Positions 35,940-44,518 of a stretch of 64,000 nt of DNA are shown here, piece after piece (the first letter of the stretch is position 1; every line of letters begins with the position of its first letter). The stretch covers positions 62,001-126,000 of the forward strand of contig CAAGPV010000038.1 in assembly GCA_900771975.1 (NCBI GenBank). The letters are read 5' to 3'. This DNA is from an uncultured Prevotella sp. GTDB taxonomy: Bacteria > Bacteroidota > Bacteroidia > Bacteroidales > Bacteroidaceae. A program made the translations under genes and the position numbers. The notes below the pieces were generated by a model that worked only from the letters and a program-made list of their open reading frames with translations, was not told the origin of the DNA and searched no databases.

Positions 35940-36938
35940 TTAAGGAATCCTTTTCAGAATTGTAAGACGAACTAATAATTCCAAAATAAGTGAAAAATAT
36001 GCCATCAAAGCAAACGGTTGAAATGCATCATATCTTTGCGCATATAATTTGTTTTGCAATTTAGATTTTTCAAGCTTATCTATATCTTTATAAATAGTTG
36101 CTAATGCTTGCCGACTTTCGGCTCTATAAAAATTACCGCCTGTTGTACTCGCAATTTCTTTTAAAGTATTGTAATCAATTTCCCCTTTCCTCTGATCATA
36201 CTGAACACTTCCTCCCACATAAATAGGATAACGAGCAACACCATTTGTCCCAAAACCTATAGTATATACGCGAATACCAAACTTTTTCGCTATTTGAGCA
36301 GCTGTCAAAGGGGAAATATCTCCCATATTGTTACTACCATCTGTCAATAAAATTATAACTTTACTTTTAGCCTTGGAATCTTTTAATTTGCCAATAGCAT
36401 TTGACAATCCCATTCCAATGGCAGTTCCATCTTGAATAAGACCATTTGCGACAAGATTTGAGCGAACATTTTGTAAAAGGCTTATTAAAGACACATGATC
36501 TGTTGTCATCGGGCATTGGGTGAAAGCTTCTCCTGCAAAAATTGTGAGACCAATATTATCATTGGGACGAGAATTAATAAATTCTTCTGCAACATCTTTT
36601 GCAACCGAAAGCCTATTTGGACGTACATCTTCAGCTAACATACTGTATGAAATGTCCATAGCTAACATAATGTTGATACCCTCGACGTTAGTTTCCTTCA
36701 GAGGAGTGAATGTCATCGGGCGAGCCAAAACCAAAACAAGAAATACAAATGTAAGACAACGGAGAATCATGGGCAAATGTATAATACGCATTCTCCAACT
36801 ATGAGAGATAAACTCATAGGCTCGAGTATCACTCATGATTAATTTGGGCTCTTTCTTCTTCTTGAACAAAAAATACCATAATATATAAGGTATTAAAAGA
36901 AGTAGAAGTAATAAATATGCTTTATTGGCAAATTCCAT
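35940..36938 (-). CDS. batA: BatA, membrane-anchored VWA protein
   Basis: 332 residues with the same plan as BatB: two N-terminal TM segments (YLLLLLLLIPYILWYFLF; LRCLTFVFLVLVLARPMTF), a VWA domain with the MIDAS motif AMDISYSMLAEDV and LLTDGSNNMGD, and a C-terminal TM (FALMAYFSLILELLVRL). The RPMTF segment just before the VWA domain is shared with batB. Encoded 44 nt after the BatG-like gene and 18 nt before batB. Confidence 0.93.
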   Translation of the reverse strand: MEFANKAYLLLLLLLIPYILWYFLFKKKKEPKLIMSDTRAYEFISHSWRMRIIHLPMILRCLTFVFLVLVLARPMTFTPLKETNVEGINIMLAMDISYSMLAEDVRPNRLSVAKDVAEEFINSRPNDNIGLTIFAGEAFTQCPMTTDHVSLISLLQNVRSNLVANGLIQDGTAIGMGLSNAIGKLKDSKAKSKVIILLTDGSNNMGDISPLTAAQIAKKFGIRVYTIGFGTNGVARYPIYVGGSVQYDQRKGEIDYNTLKEIASTTGGNFYRAESRQALATIYKDIDKLEKSKLQNKLYAQRYDAFQPFALMAYFSLILELLVRLTILKRIP

Positions 36939-36982
36939 TTTTTGTTTTTATATCTATCATTCTCTTCAAAAGCAAATAGAAC

Positions 36983-38086
36983 TTATATCCATTGACTTAA
37001 TTCAAGAATATTCCAAGTTACATATACGAAAATAGCAATTGCAATGGTCAAGAATAAGGCTATTAAAAAAATGACCTCATAACGTTCTTTTGCCTTGCTT
37101 TTGGCTAACGAATTCGGATTTTTTTCGACCGTTGGTTGATTTTCTTGCTTTGTTTTTTGAATAAAATTAATAACACATCCTAAATATTTGTTTTCGTCGT
37201 TTCCTTCATGTACGGTATATTTAGCAAATTTTACAAGGTCAGAAGTTTCAAAAACCGCTCTAAGCTCTTCGTTCCCTTTAGGGTCGATTTTTTGCAAATT
37301 GGATAGTATCTGACTACTCGTCATTTCTTTCGCATTTATAGCAAAACGTTTAAACAAATACTCACGAAGGATGTCAGTTAACAACGTATAGTATACTTTT
37401 TGTTCTTCTTGATTATTTAAAGGGGTATGTTTTAATTTTGCTATCTTTGCTAACGCAACTTGATGAGGTAATTTTTTCTTTATAAATTGAATATGTGAAA
37501 TTATAGGTTTGTGATACTTCAAGCGAATATATAAATAATATGCGAGTGCCAAGAGTAATAAAGCTAAAATTGAAAGCCAAAAACAATCGCTCCAATCACC
37601 CCAGGAAAAGATGTTGTTTACAACACCATATGCTGGCTTAATATTATCAGGATGCTTAGTATCAACAGATATAGTCTTGACTTCTATAGGTATTTCTTCC
37701 GTCTTGTATTTTTTTCCATTTACATAGACCGTTAAGGAAGGAACCTTATAATGTCTTTTCTCCCAACCGGTAAGTATATAATTTCGTTGAAATCTATTAT
37801 CTGTCGTATCAATAGACACTATTTCAAGCCCCCCTTTAAGTATTTGTTGAGCTCGCAATGACGGATAGTTGATTTTTGCATTATCTGGTGCTTTTACCTC
37901 TATTGTCAAACGAGTTTGGCTACCAATTAATATCTTAGCACTATCAAGATGAGCTTCAACACTAATTTGTGCTGAAGATTCTGCAGCAAACAATAATACG
38001 GAAAGAACTAAGAGTAAATTTTTAAATTTTATAATCTTAATTCTATCTTTCAATTTCCGATAAGAAAAAGGTATAATTATATTCAT
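36983..38086 (-). CDS. BatG-like membrane protein of the Bat cluster
   Basis: 367 residues. A signal-like hydrophobic segment (NLLLVLSVLLFAAESSAQ, about residues 23-40) leads a periplasmic beta-rich domain (SQTRLTIEVKAPDNAKINYP). A TM (CFWLSILALLLLALAYYLYI) is near residue 175, then a cytoplasmic helical part with YYTLLTDILREYLFKRF and EMTSSQILSNL, then a last TM (VIFLIALFLTIAIAIFVYV). The cytoplasmic part resembles DUF4381-type proteins that lie between DUF58 and VWA genes in MoxR clusters. It is 1 nt from the DUF58 gene. Function unknown. Confidence 0.8.
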   Translation of the reverse strand: MNIIIPFSYRKLKDRIKIIKFKNLLLVLSVLLFAAESSAQISVEAHLDSAKILIGSQTRLTIEVKAPDNAKINYPSLRAQQILKGGLEIVSIDTTDNRFQRNYILTGWEKRHYKVPSLTVYVNGKKYKTEEIPIEVKTISVDTKHPDNIKPAYGVVNNIFSWGDWSDCFWLSILALLLLALAYYLYIRLKYHKPIISHIQFIKKKLPHQVALAKIAKLKHTPLNNQEEQKVYYTLLTDILREYLFKRFAINAKEMTSSQILSNLQKIDPKGNEELRAVFETSDLVKFAKYTVHEGNDENKYLGCVINFIQKTKQENQPTVEKNPNSLAKSKAKERYEVIFLIALFLTIAIAIFVYVTWNILELSQWI

Positions 38087-38087
38087 T

Positions 38088-38975
38088 TTAGTAGCGTTGC
38101 TTGAATAGTTGCATTAATTTTGTTACATAATTTTCATCAGTAGCTACAGAAATATTGTCTATTTTCAATTTATTGAATAGATTTAATAACTTCTTTTCAC
38201 GGTTAAGCCAAAATATAGAATGGGCTTGACGTATATTTTTGTTACTCGTATCAATTACCATTTCATGTCCTGTTTCAGCATCTTCAACATACAGTAAACC
38301 GACATTAGGTAATACTTTTGCTAAAGGATCATATACTTGCAGCGCGATGATATCATGCCTATGTGAAGATATGCTTAGTATTTTTTCCAAATGATTTACA
38401 TTATCTAATTCGTGTTCAATAAAGAAATCACTTAAAATAAAAACTGTTGTCCGTTTTCGCATAACTCGTGAATAGAATTCAAGTGCTTGTGACAAATTCG
38501 TTCTGCAACTATTAGGTTTAAATTCTATAATTTCTCTTATGATTCGCAATATATGGCGTTTCCCTTTTTGCGGAGCAATGTATTTTTCAATACCATCCGA
38601 AAAGAAAAGAACTCCAACTTTATCTCCCGTTTCAATTGCGCTAAAAGCCAATGTTGCTGCCATTTCCGCAACCATGTCTTTTTTCATTTGATGTTTAGTG
38701 CCAAAATTCAATGAGCCTGACACATCAATCATAAGCATAACGGTTAATTCACGTTCTTCCTCATAGACTTTAATAAAGGGATGGCCCATTTTTGCAGTTA
38801 CATTCCAGTCTATGTCACGCACATCATCTCCGAATTGATATTCCCTCACCTCAGCAAATGACATACCACGTCCTTTAAAAGCAGAATGATACTGGCCAGC
38901 AAAAACATTTTGGCTGAGGCCTCGTGCTTTTATTTCTATTTTCTTTACTTTACGTAGAATTTCGGACGTTTTCAT
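38088..38975 (-). CDS. DUF58 domain protein (BatF-like)
   Basis: 295 residues, cytoplasmic. It shows the DUF58 signature: AFKGRGMSFAEVREYQFGDDVRDIDWNVTAK (here VREYQFGDDVRDIDWNVTA near residue 42), followed by a VWA-like fold with MLMIDVSGSLNFG and VFILSDFF. DUF58 proteins accompany MoxR ATPases nearly everywhere and probably recruit or present substrate proteins to them. Encoded 16 nt after moxR. Confidence 0.92.
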   Translation of the reverse strand: MKTSEILRKVKKIEIKARGLSQNVFAGQYHSAFKGRGMSFAEVREYQFGDDVRDIDWNVTAKMGHPFIKVYEEERELTVMLMIDVSGSLNFGTKHQMKKDMVAEMAATLAFSAIETGDKVGVLFFSDGIEKYIAPQKGKRHILRIIREIIEFKPNSCRTNLSQALEFYSRVMRKRTTVFILSDFFIEHELDNVNHLEKILSISSHRHDIIALQVYDPLAKVLPNVGLLYVEDAETGHEMVIDTSNKNIRQAHSIFWLNREKKLLNLFNKLKIDNISVATDENYVTKLMQLFKQRY

Positions 38976-38991
38976 ATTGAATGTATTTTAA

Positions 38992-39987
38992 TTAAGGAAC
39001 CTCAACTTTATTGATAATCTTTGATATGATTTCTTCAGTTCCTGTTCCAACAGCTTCAGCTTCATAGGACAAACCTATTCTGTGACGCATAACATCATGA
39101 GCAACTTCACGAACATCTTCCGGCACAACGTAAGCCCGACCTTTAATGAATGCATAAGCTCGACTTGCTTTTGCCAAATTGATACTTGCTCTTGGAGATG
39201 CGCCATAAGCTATTAGCCCTTCCAATTCATTTAATCGATATCGACTGGGATATCTTGTTGCAGCAACGATGTTAGCTATGTATTTTTCTATTTTTTCATC
39301 CACATAAACTTCTTGAACCATGTTACGGGCATCCGCTATTTCCGATGCAGTTACAACCGGTTCGACAACAGGTAATTGATTTCGTAAATTTTCACGGATG
39401 ATAAGTTGTTCTTCATCTAAGGAAGGATAATCTATTATTACCTTTAACATGAAACGGTCCACTTGAGCTTCAGGAAGAGCATAAGTACCTTCTTGTTCAA
39501 TAGGGTTTTGGGTAGCTAAAACCAGGAATGGGTCCGGTAAATTGTAAGTTTTATCTCCTATTGTTACTTCTTTTTCTTGCATAGCTTCGAGCAATGCACT
39601 TTGTACTTTAGCTGGAGCACGGTTTATTTCATCTGCCAATACAAAGTTTGCAAAAACCGGACCATATTTTACTTGGAAGTTACTCTCTCGTTGAGAATAA
39701 ATCATTGTTCCTATTACATCTGCAGGAAGCAAATCTGGAGTAAACTGTATACGGCTAAATTTGCCATCCAACAGTTGTGATAGCGTCCTTATTGCCAATG
39801 TTTTAGCCAAGCCCGGGACACCTTCCAATAATATATGTCCTCCTGACAACAAACTTATTAACAAAGAATCTACCAAATGACCTTGTCCAACAATAACTTG
39901 ATTCATGCCGCCACGTATTTTGTCAATAATCGCCCTATGGCTGGCAATCTGTTCCGCTATAGATATATTTCCTAAACGATCTTCCAT
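38992..39987 (-). CDS. MoxR-family AAA+ ATPase
   Basis: 331 residues from the Met at 39987 (MEDRLGNISIAEQ). An upstream ATG at 40008 adds seven residues, MIKKQIT. Walker A is LLEGVPGLAKT (about residue 52), Walker B VLADEINRAP (about 108), sensor-1 ATQNPIEQEGTY and the late sensor-2 region GASPRASINLAKA. MoxR ATPases act as chaperones that mature or load metal cofactors with VWA partner proteins. It is the first gene of the Bat run. On the minus strand TAATTTTG (40030-40023) upstream is a candidate -7 box. Confidence 0.93.
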   Translation of the reverse strand: MEDRLGNISIAEQIASHRAIIDKIRGGMNQVIVGQGHLVDSLLISLLSGGHILLEGVPGLAKTLAIRTLSQLLDGKFSRIQFTPDLLPADVIGTMIYSQRESNFQVKYGPVFANFVLADEINRAPAKVQSALLEAMQEKEVTIGDKTYNLPDPFLVLATQNPIEQEGTYALPEAQVDRFMLKVIIDYPSLDEEQLIIRENLRNQLPVVEPVVTASEIADARNMVQEVYVDEKIEKYIANIVAATRYPSRYRLNELEGLIAYGASPRASINLAKASRAYAFIKGRAYVVPEDVREVAHDVMRHRIGLSYEAEAVGTGTEEIISKIINKVEVP

Positions 39988-40154
39988 TGTGATTTGTTTC
40001 TTTATCATTATTAAATTAAACGCAAAATTACAATTTTTGAATCATATCAGAGTCGTATAATTTTCTAAATAAAATTAAATTATTAATGTTTTTAGTTTTT
40101 TAATTTATAACATAAAATCCATGAAGCGCCCAAATATTGTTTCTAATTGATTTA

Positions 40155-40186
40155 TTTGGTAGTTTAAGCTAATTACCGTAACTTTG
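40155..40186 (+). promoter_or_regulatory. Promoter of the aminotransferase gene
   Basis: TTTG (40155-40158), 20 nt spacer, TAACTTTG (40179-40186): a textbook Bacteroidota promoter 26 nt before the start codon. Confidence 0.75.
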
Positions 40187-40212
40187 CCCTTTGTAAGCAA
40201 ACAAAACAAAAT

Positions 40213-41418
40213 ATGCCAGAAATATCTATTCGTGGTATTGAAATGCCCGAATCTCCAATTCGAAAACTTGCTCCTTTAGCAGCAGATGCAAAGAAGAGGG
40301 GGATAAAAATTTATCATTTAAATATAGGCCAACCAGATTTACCTACACCTCAATGTGGGTTGGATGCTTTGAAGTCCATAAATAGGAAAATCTTGGAATA
40401 TTCCCCATCACAAGGATATTTAAGTTATCGGGAAAAACTTGTAGACTATTATAAGAAGTTCAACATAAATGTAACTGCCGATGACATTATTATAACAGCA
40501 GGAGGTTCCGAAGCTGTTTTGTTCTCTTTTATGGCCTGTTTGAATCCAGGAGATGAAATTATTGTCCCCGAACCAGCTTATGCAAATTATATGGCCTTCG
40601 CTATTTCTGCCGGTGCAAAGATAAAGACGATTGCCACAAGCATCGAGGAAGGCTTTGCTTTGCCAAAAGTTGAAAAGTTTGAAGAACTTATCAACGAACG
40701 TACTAGAGCCATAATGATATGTAATCCTAATAACCCTACTGGTTATTTGTATACGAGACGGGAGATGAATCAAATTCGGGATTTGGTAAAAAAATATGAT
40801 CTCTTCTTGTTTTCTGATGAAGTATATCGCGAATACATCTATACGGGCTCTCCTTACATCTCTGCCATGCATCTTCAAGATATAGAAGAAAATACTGTTT
40901 TAATAGATTCTGTGTCAAAGCGTTATTCTGAATGTGGTATTCGTATAGGAGCTCTTATTACAAAAAACAAAGAGATTAGGAAAGCTGTCATGAAATTCTG
41001 CCAAGCTCGACTTTCACCTCCTTTGATAGGCCAAATAGTAGCAGAAGCCTCTTTGAATGCCCCTGAAAGTTATTATCGCGATGTCTATGATGAATATGTT
41101 GAACGCCGCAAATGTCTTATCGATGGTCTTAATCGCATTCCAGGCGTCTATTCACCTATTCCTATGGGTGCATTTTACACGGTAGCTAAATTGCCTATTG
41201 ACGATTCTGAAAAATTCTGTCGTTGGTGCTTAAATGATTTCAACTATAATGGCGAAACCGTAATGATGGCGCCAGCATCCGGATTCTACACCACTGTAGG
41301 CTCCGGCAGAAATCAAGTCAGAATTGCCTATGTCTTGAAATGTGAAGATTTAAAGAAAGCTCTTATTGTCTTGCAAAAAGCTTTGGAAGCCTATCCGGGA
41401 AGAATTGACGAAGATTAA
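40213..41418 (+). CDS. Class I pyridoxal-phosphate aminotransferase (aspartate aminotransferase-like)
   Basis: 401 residues, fold-type I PLP enzyme. It has the substrate-loop region NIGQPDLPTP (about residue 36), ITAGGSEAVLFSFMACL (about 96), PNNPTGYLYTRREM (about 175) and the PLP lysine in DSVSKRYSECGIRIG (about 237), with a late arginine in NQVRIAYV. Likely transfers the amino group of aspartate or another amino acid to 2-oxoglutarate. The exact amino donor is not certain. It has its own promoter and is followed after 2 nt by a LolC/E-like gene. Confidence 0.92.
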   Translation: MPEISIRGIEMPESPIRKLAPLAADAKKRGIKIYHLNIGQPDLPTPQCGLDALKSINRKILEYSPSQGYLSYREKLVDYYKKFNINVTADDIIITAGGSEAVLFSFMACLNPGDEIIVPEPAYANYMAFAISAGAKIKTIATSIEEGFALPKVEKFEELINERTRAIMICNPNNPTGYLYTRREMNQIRDLVKKYDLFLFSDEVYREYIYTGSPYISAMHLQDIEENTVLIDSVSKRYSECGIRIGALITKNKEIRKAVMKFCQARLSPPLIGQIVAEASLNAPESYYRDVYDEYVERRKCLIDGLNRIPGVYSPIPMGAFYTVAKLPIDDSEKFCRWCLNDFNYNGETVMMAPASGFYTTVGSGRNQVRIAYVLKCEDLKKALIVLQKALEAYPGRIDED

Positions 41419-41420
41419 TT

Positions 41421-42668
41421 GTGTATTTACCTCTTTTTTTAGCAAATAAGATCTATCATAGCGATAGTAACCACAAAAAAGTTTCTACTCCCGCTATAAC
41501 TATTGCAACTCTTGGCGTTGCAATAGGCATTGCCGTTATGATTGTCAGTATATGTGTTGTGTTGGGATTCAAACACACTATTCGTGATAAGGTCATCGGC
41601 TTTGGAAGCCATATCACAATTACCGACTCTCTTTCAACTCTATCAAATGAGCAATTTCCAATTGTCTTTAATGACACCATTCAGAAGTTATTAAAAACCA
41701 CACATGGCATAAAACAATTTCAAAGGTACACTTATAAACAAGGAATTTTAAAAACGAATTCCGATTTCTTGGGAGTTATTTTAAAGGGCGTCGGACAAGA
41801 CTATGATGAAACTTTTATCAGAGAAAATTTGGTGAAAGGTGAAATTCCAAAGTTTTCCGATAAAGAAAATCAGGGCAAAATAGTTATCTCACAATATATG
41901 GCCGATAAGCTTCAACTTAAAGTTGGCCAACGGCTTTATGCATATTTTATCAACGAACAGGGCGTACGAACACGAAGGTTCCTCATTTCTGGAATATACC
42001 AAACAAATCTCTCACGTTTTGACGATGTTATTTGTTTAACTGACCTCTATACTTGTAATAAACTTAATGGATGGAACAATAATCAAGTAGGCGGAATAGA
42101 AGTAACACTTGACAACTTTACAAAATTACCAACGATTACCCATCACATCAACAAAAAGCTTAATACAACCCTTAACATCAACGGGTATAGATATAATGCT
42201 ATGACTATCAAGGAAATGAATCCTCAAATTTTTTCATGGTTAGACTTGATGGATATTAATGTTTGGATAATTATAGCTTTAATGATAGCTGTTGCTTGCG
42301 TAAGCATGATTTCCGGCTTGTTAATCATTATATTGGAAAGAACGCAAATGATAGGAATACTAAAAGCCTTGGGAGCACACAACAGAACCATTCGACATAC
42401 CTTTATTTATTTGGCAACATTCATTGTAGGCCGTGGACTGTTGTTAGGCGATATTTTAGGATTAGGCATTGTAGCCTTACAGAGGTATACAGGCATTGTT
42501 AAGTTGAACCCACAAATTTATTATGTTAACATTGCTCCTGTTGAAATAAATCTTCCCTTCATTATTGCATTGAATCTCATCACGCTGGGCATTTGTGTTT
42601 TCATTATGATTGCACCAAGCTATTTCATTGCTAAAATTCACCCTGCAAAATCAATGCATTACGAATAA
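41421..42668 (+). CDS. LolC/LolE-type ABC permease (lipoprotein release)
   Basis: 415 residues starting at GTG, 2 nt after the aminotransferase stop. The N-terminus is LPLFLANKIYH, then TM1 TIATLGVAIGIAVMIVSICVVLG (about residues 27-49), a large periplasmic MacB-like domain, and three C-terminal TM segments with the FtsX motif IIALMIAVACVSMISGLLIIILERTQ followed by ILKALGAHNRTIRHTF, the coupling helix to the ATPase. Such permeases extract lipoproteins from the inner membrane for the Lol pathway. No ATPase gene is adjacent. The pairing with an aminotransferase gives no functional hint. Confidence 0.88.
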   Translation: MYLPLFLANKIYHSDSNHKKVSTPAITIATLGVAIGIAVMIVSICVVLGFKHTIRDKVIGFGSHITITDSLSTLSNEQFPIVFNDTIQKLLKTTHGIKQFQRYTYKQGILKTNSDFLGVILKGVGQDYDETFIRENLVKGEIPKFSDKENQGKIVISQYMADKLQLKVGQRLYAYFINEQGVRTRRFLISGIYQTNLSRFDDVICLTDLYTCNKLNGWNNNQVGGIEVTLDNFTKLPTITHHINKKLNTTLNINGYRYNAMTIKEMNPQIFSWLDLMDINVWIIIALMIAVACVSMISGLLIIILERTQMIGILKALGAHNRTIRHTFIYLATFIVGRGLLLGDILGLGIVALQRYTGIVKLNPQIYYVNIAPVEINLPFIIALNLITLGICVFIMIAPSYFIAKIHPAKSMHYE

Positions 42669-42745
42669 CCTTATCTCAAATGCCCCCCTTTTATACCCAC
42701 TATTGGCAATTCGTTTCGAAAAAGAAAACTTTTTGCACAAACATC

Positions 42746-42776
42746 TTTGCTCTGTGCAAAAAAGATATTACCTTTG
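42746..42776 (+). promoter_or_regulatory. Promoter of the first acyl-CoA synthetase gene
   Basis: TTTG (42746-42749), 19 nt spacer, TACCTTTG (42769-42776). The start codon is 23 nt downstream. The surrounding bases contain TTTGCACA-like strings several times, so the choice of -33 box is not unique. Confidence 0.65.
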
Positions 42777-42799
42777 CACATGGAAATTAAAATTGTGCA

Positions 42800-44464
42800 A
42801 TGGAAAGAATACCAAGTTTTAACTCTTACATAGAAAAAAGTATAAAAGCGAATTGGAACAAAGATGCATTAACCGACTATAAAGGTTCTACATTACAATA
42901 CCATGACGTTGCCAGAAAAATAGAAAAACTTCATATTCTCTTTGAATATTGTGGCATAAAGCAAGGTGACAAAGTTGCCATTTGTGGTCGAAATAGTTCT
43001 ATGTGGGCTACAGCTTTTCTTGCAACAATTACTTATGGGGCTGTAATTGTTCCAATCCAACATGAATTCACCCCCGATCAGGTTTACAACATCGTTAACC
43101 ATTCAGAATCAAAATTACTGTTAGTTGGAGATATTGTTGCCACAACTCTTGATTGGGAACAAATGAAAAATTTAGTTGGTGTGATATATTTACCTGATTT
43201 TTCGGTAATCTTATCACGATCTACAGAATTGACATATGCCCGCGAAAATCTAAATGCCATTTTTGGCCATAAATATCCCAAGTTTTTTCACCCTGAACAT
43301 GTTTCTTACTATTGTGACAAATCAGAAGATTTGGCCATGATAAATTACACAAGCGGCACAACAGGATTTTCAAAAGGTGTAATGCTTCCTTATCGAGCCT
43401 TATGGAGTAATTTGGATTGGGCTTTCGAGGCTTTGGGTAAAAACATAAAGAAGGATTGTAAAGTGTTAAGTATTTTACCTATGGCCCATATGTATGGAAT
43501 GATGTGTGAATTCATCTTTGAGTTCTGCTTCGGCAACCATATCTATTTTTTGACCCGGCTTCCAAGCCCTTCACTTATCGCAGAAGCTTGCAAGGAAGTA
43601 AAGCCCGCCATCATAATTTCCGTCCCATTAGTGGTCGAAAAAATCATAAGGAAAAATATCTTCCTCCAGATTCAAAACAAGCCAATTCGCGTTTTATTAA
43701 ATATGCCTGTCATAAGTAAAAAGGTAAAAGAACGTATATGCCAAAAAGTACGTGAAGCGTTTGGCGGAAATCTCTATGAAGTAATGGTCGGTGGAGCTGC
43801 ATTAAACAAAGAAATAGAGGAATTCCTTACCACCATAGGTTTCCCAATAACTATGGGTTACGGAACGACCGAAACTGCTCCGATGATTACCTATAGCGAC
43901 TATAAAGATTTTATAAACGGGTCTTGTGGCACACCTGTCCAACATATGGAAGTAAAAATTGCAAGCAACGACCCCAATAACATTGCCGGAGAAATTATAG
44001 CAAAAGGCTTGAACCTAATGTTAGGTTATTATAAAAACGAACAAGCTACCAATGCCGTAATTGATAAAGACGGCTGGTTTCATACGGGCGACTTGGCAAC
44101 AATGAGTCCAGATGGACATATTTTTATACGTGGGCGAATTAAAAACATGCTTTTAGGAGCAAACGGTCAAAACATTTATCCGGAAGAAATAGAAGATAAG
44201 TTGAACTCTATGACATTGGTCTATGAAAGTTTAATCATCCAAAAAGGAGATAAACTTATTGGACTCGTACATCCAGAATTGGAAGAAGCAAAATCTCTTG
44301 GGTTTTCAACTGAGGATTTAGACAATATTATGGAACAAAATAGGTGCAAATTAAACACTTTGTTACCTCCATTTTGTAGAATCTCTTCTATTCGTTTACA
44401 CGAGAACGAATTTGAAAAAACTCCAAAAAAAAGCATTAAAAGGTATCTTTACCAAAACTGCTAA
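42800..44464 (+). CDS. AMP-dependent acyl-CoA synthetase, copy 1
   Basis: 554 residues of the ANL adenylating superfamily, expected to activate a fatty acid to acyl-CoA. The P-loop-like motif INYTSGTTGFSKGVM is at about residue 183, the gate region ILPMAHMYGM near 229, GYGTTETAPMITY near 353 and the hinge motif DGWFHTGDLATMSPDGHIFIRGR near 423. The C-terminal lysine motif is in FEKTPKKSIKRYL. Chain-length preference is not readable. It has its own promoter. A close paralogue follows 54 nt downstream. Confidence 0.93.
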   Translation: MERIPSFNSYIEKSIKANWNKDALTDYKGSTLQYHDVARKIEKLHILFEYCGIKQGDKVAICGRNSSMWATAFLATITYGAVIVPIQHEFTPDQVYNIVNHSESKLLLVGDIVATTLDWEQMKNLVGVIYLPDFSVILSRSTELTYARENLNAIFGHKYPKFFHPEHVSYYCDKSEDLAMINYTSGTTGFSKGVMLPYRALWSNLDWAFEALGKNIKKDCKVLSILPMAHMYGMMCEFIFEFCFGNHIYFLTRLPSPSLIAEACKEVKPAIIISVPLVVEKIIRKNIFLQIQNKPIRVLLNMPVISKKVKERICQKVREAFGGNLYEVMVGGAALNKEIEEFLTTIGFPITMGYGTTETAPMITYSDYKDFINGSCGTPVQHMEVKIASNDPNNIAGEIIAKGLNLMLGYYKNEQATNAVIDKDGWFHTGDLATMSPDGHIFIRGRIKNMLLGANGQNIYPEEIEDKLNSMTLVYESLIIQKGDKLIGLVHPELEEAKSLGFSTEDLDNIMEQNRCKLNTLLPPFCRISSIRLHENEFEKTPKKSIKRYLYQNC

Positions 44465-44518
44465 AACTTGTATCTTCATCTCTGCAGACTGTAATAACCT
44501 TATATAAGTGTATAAAAT

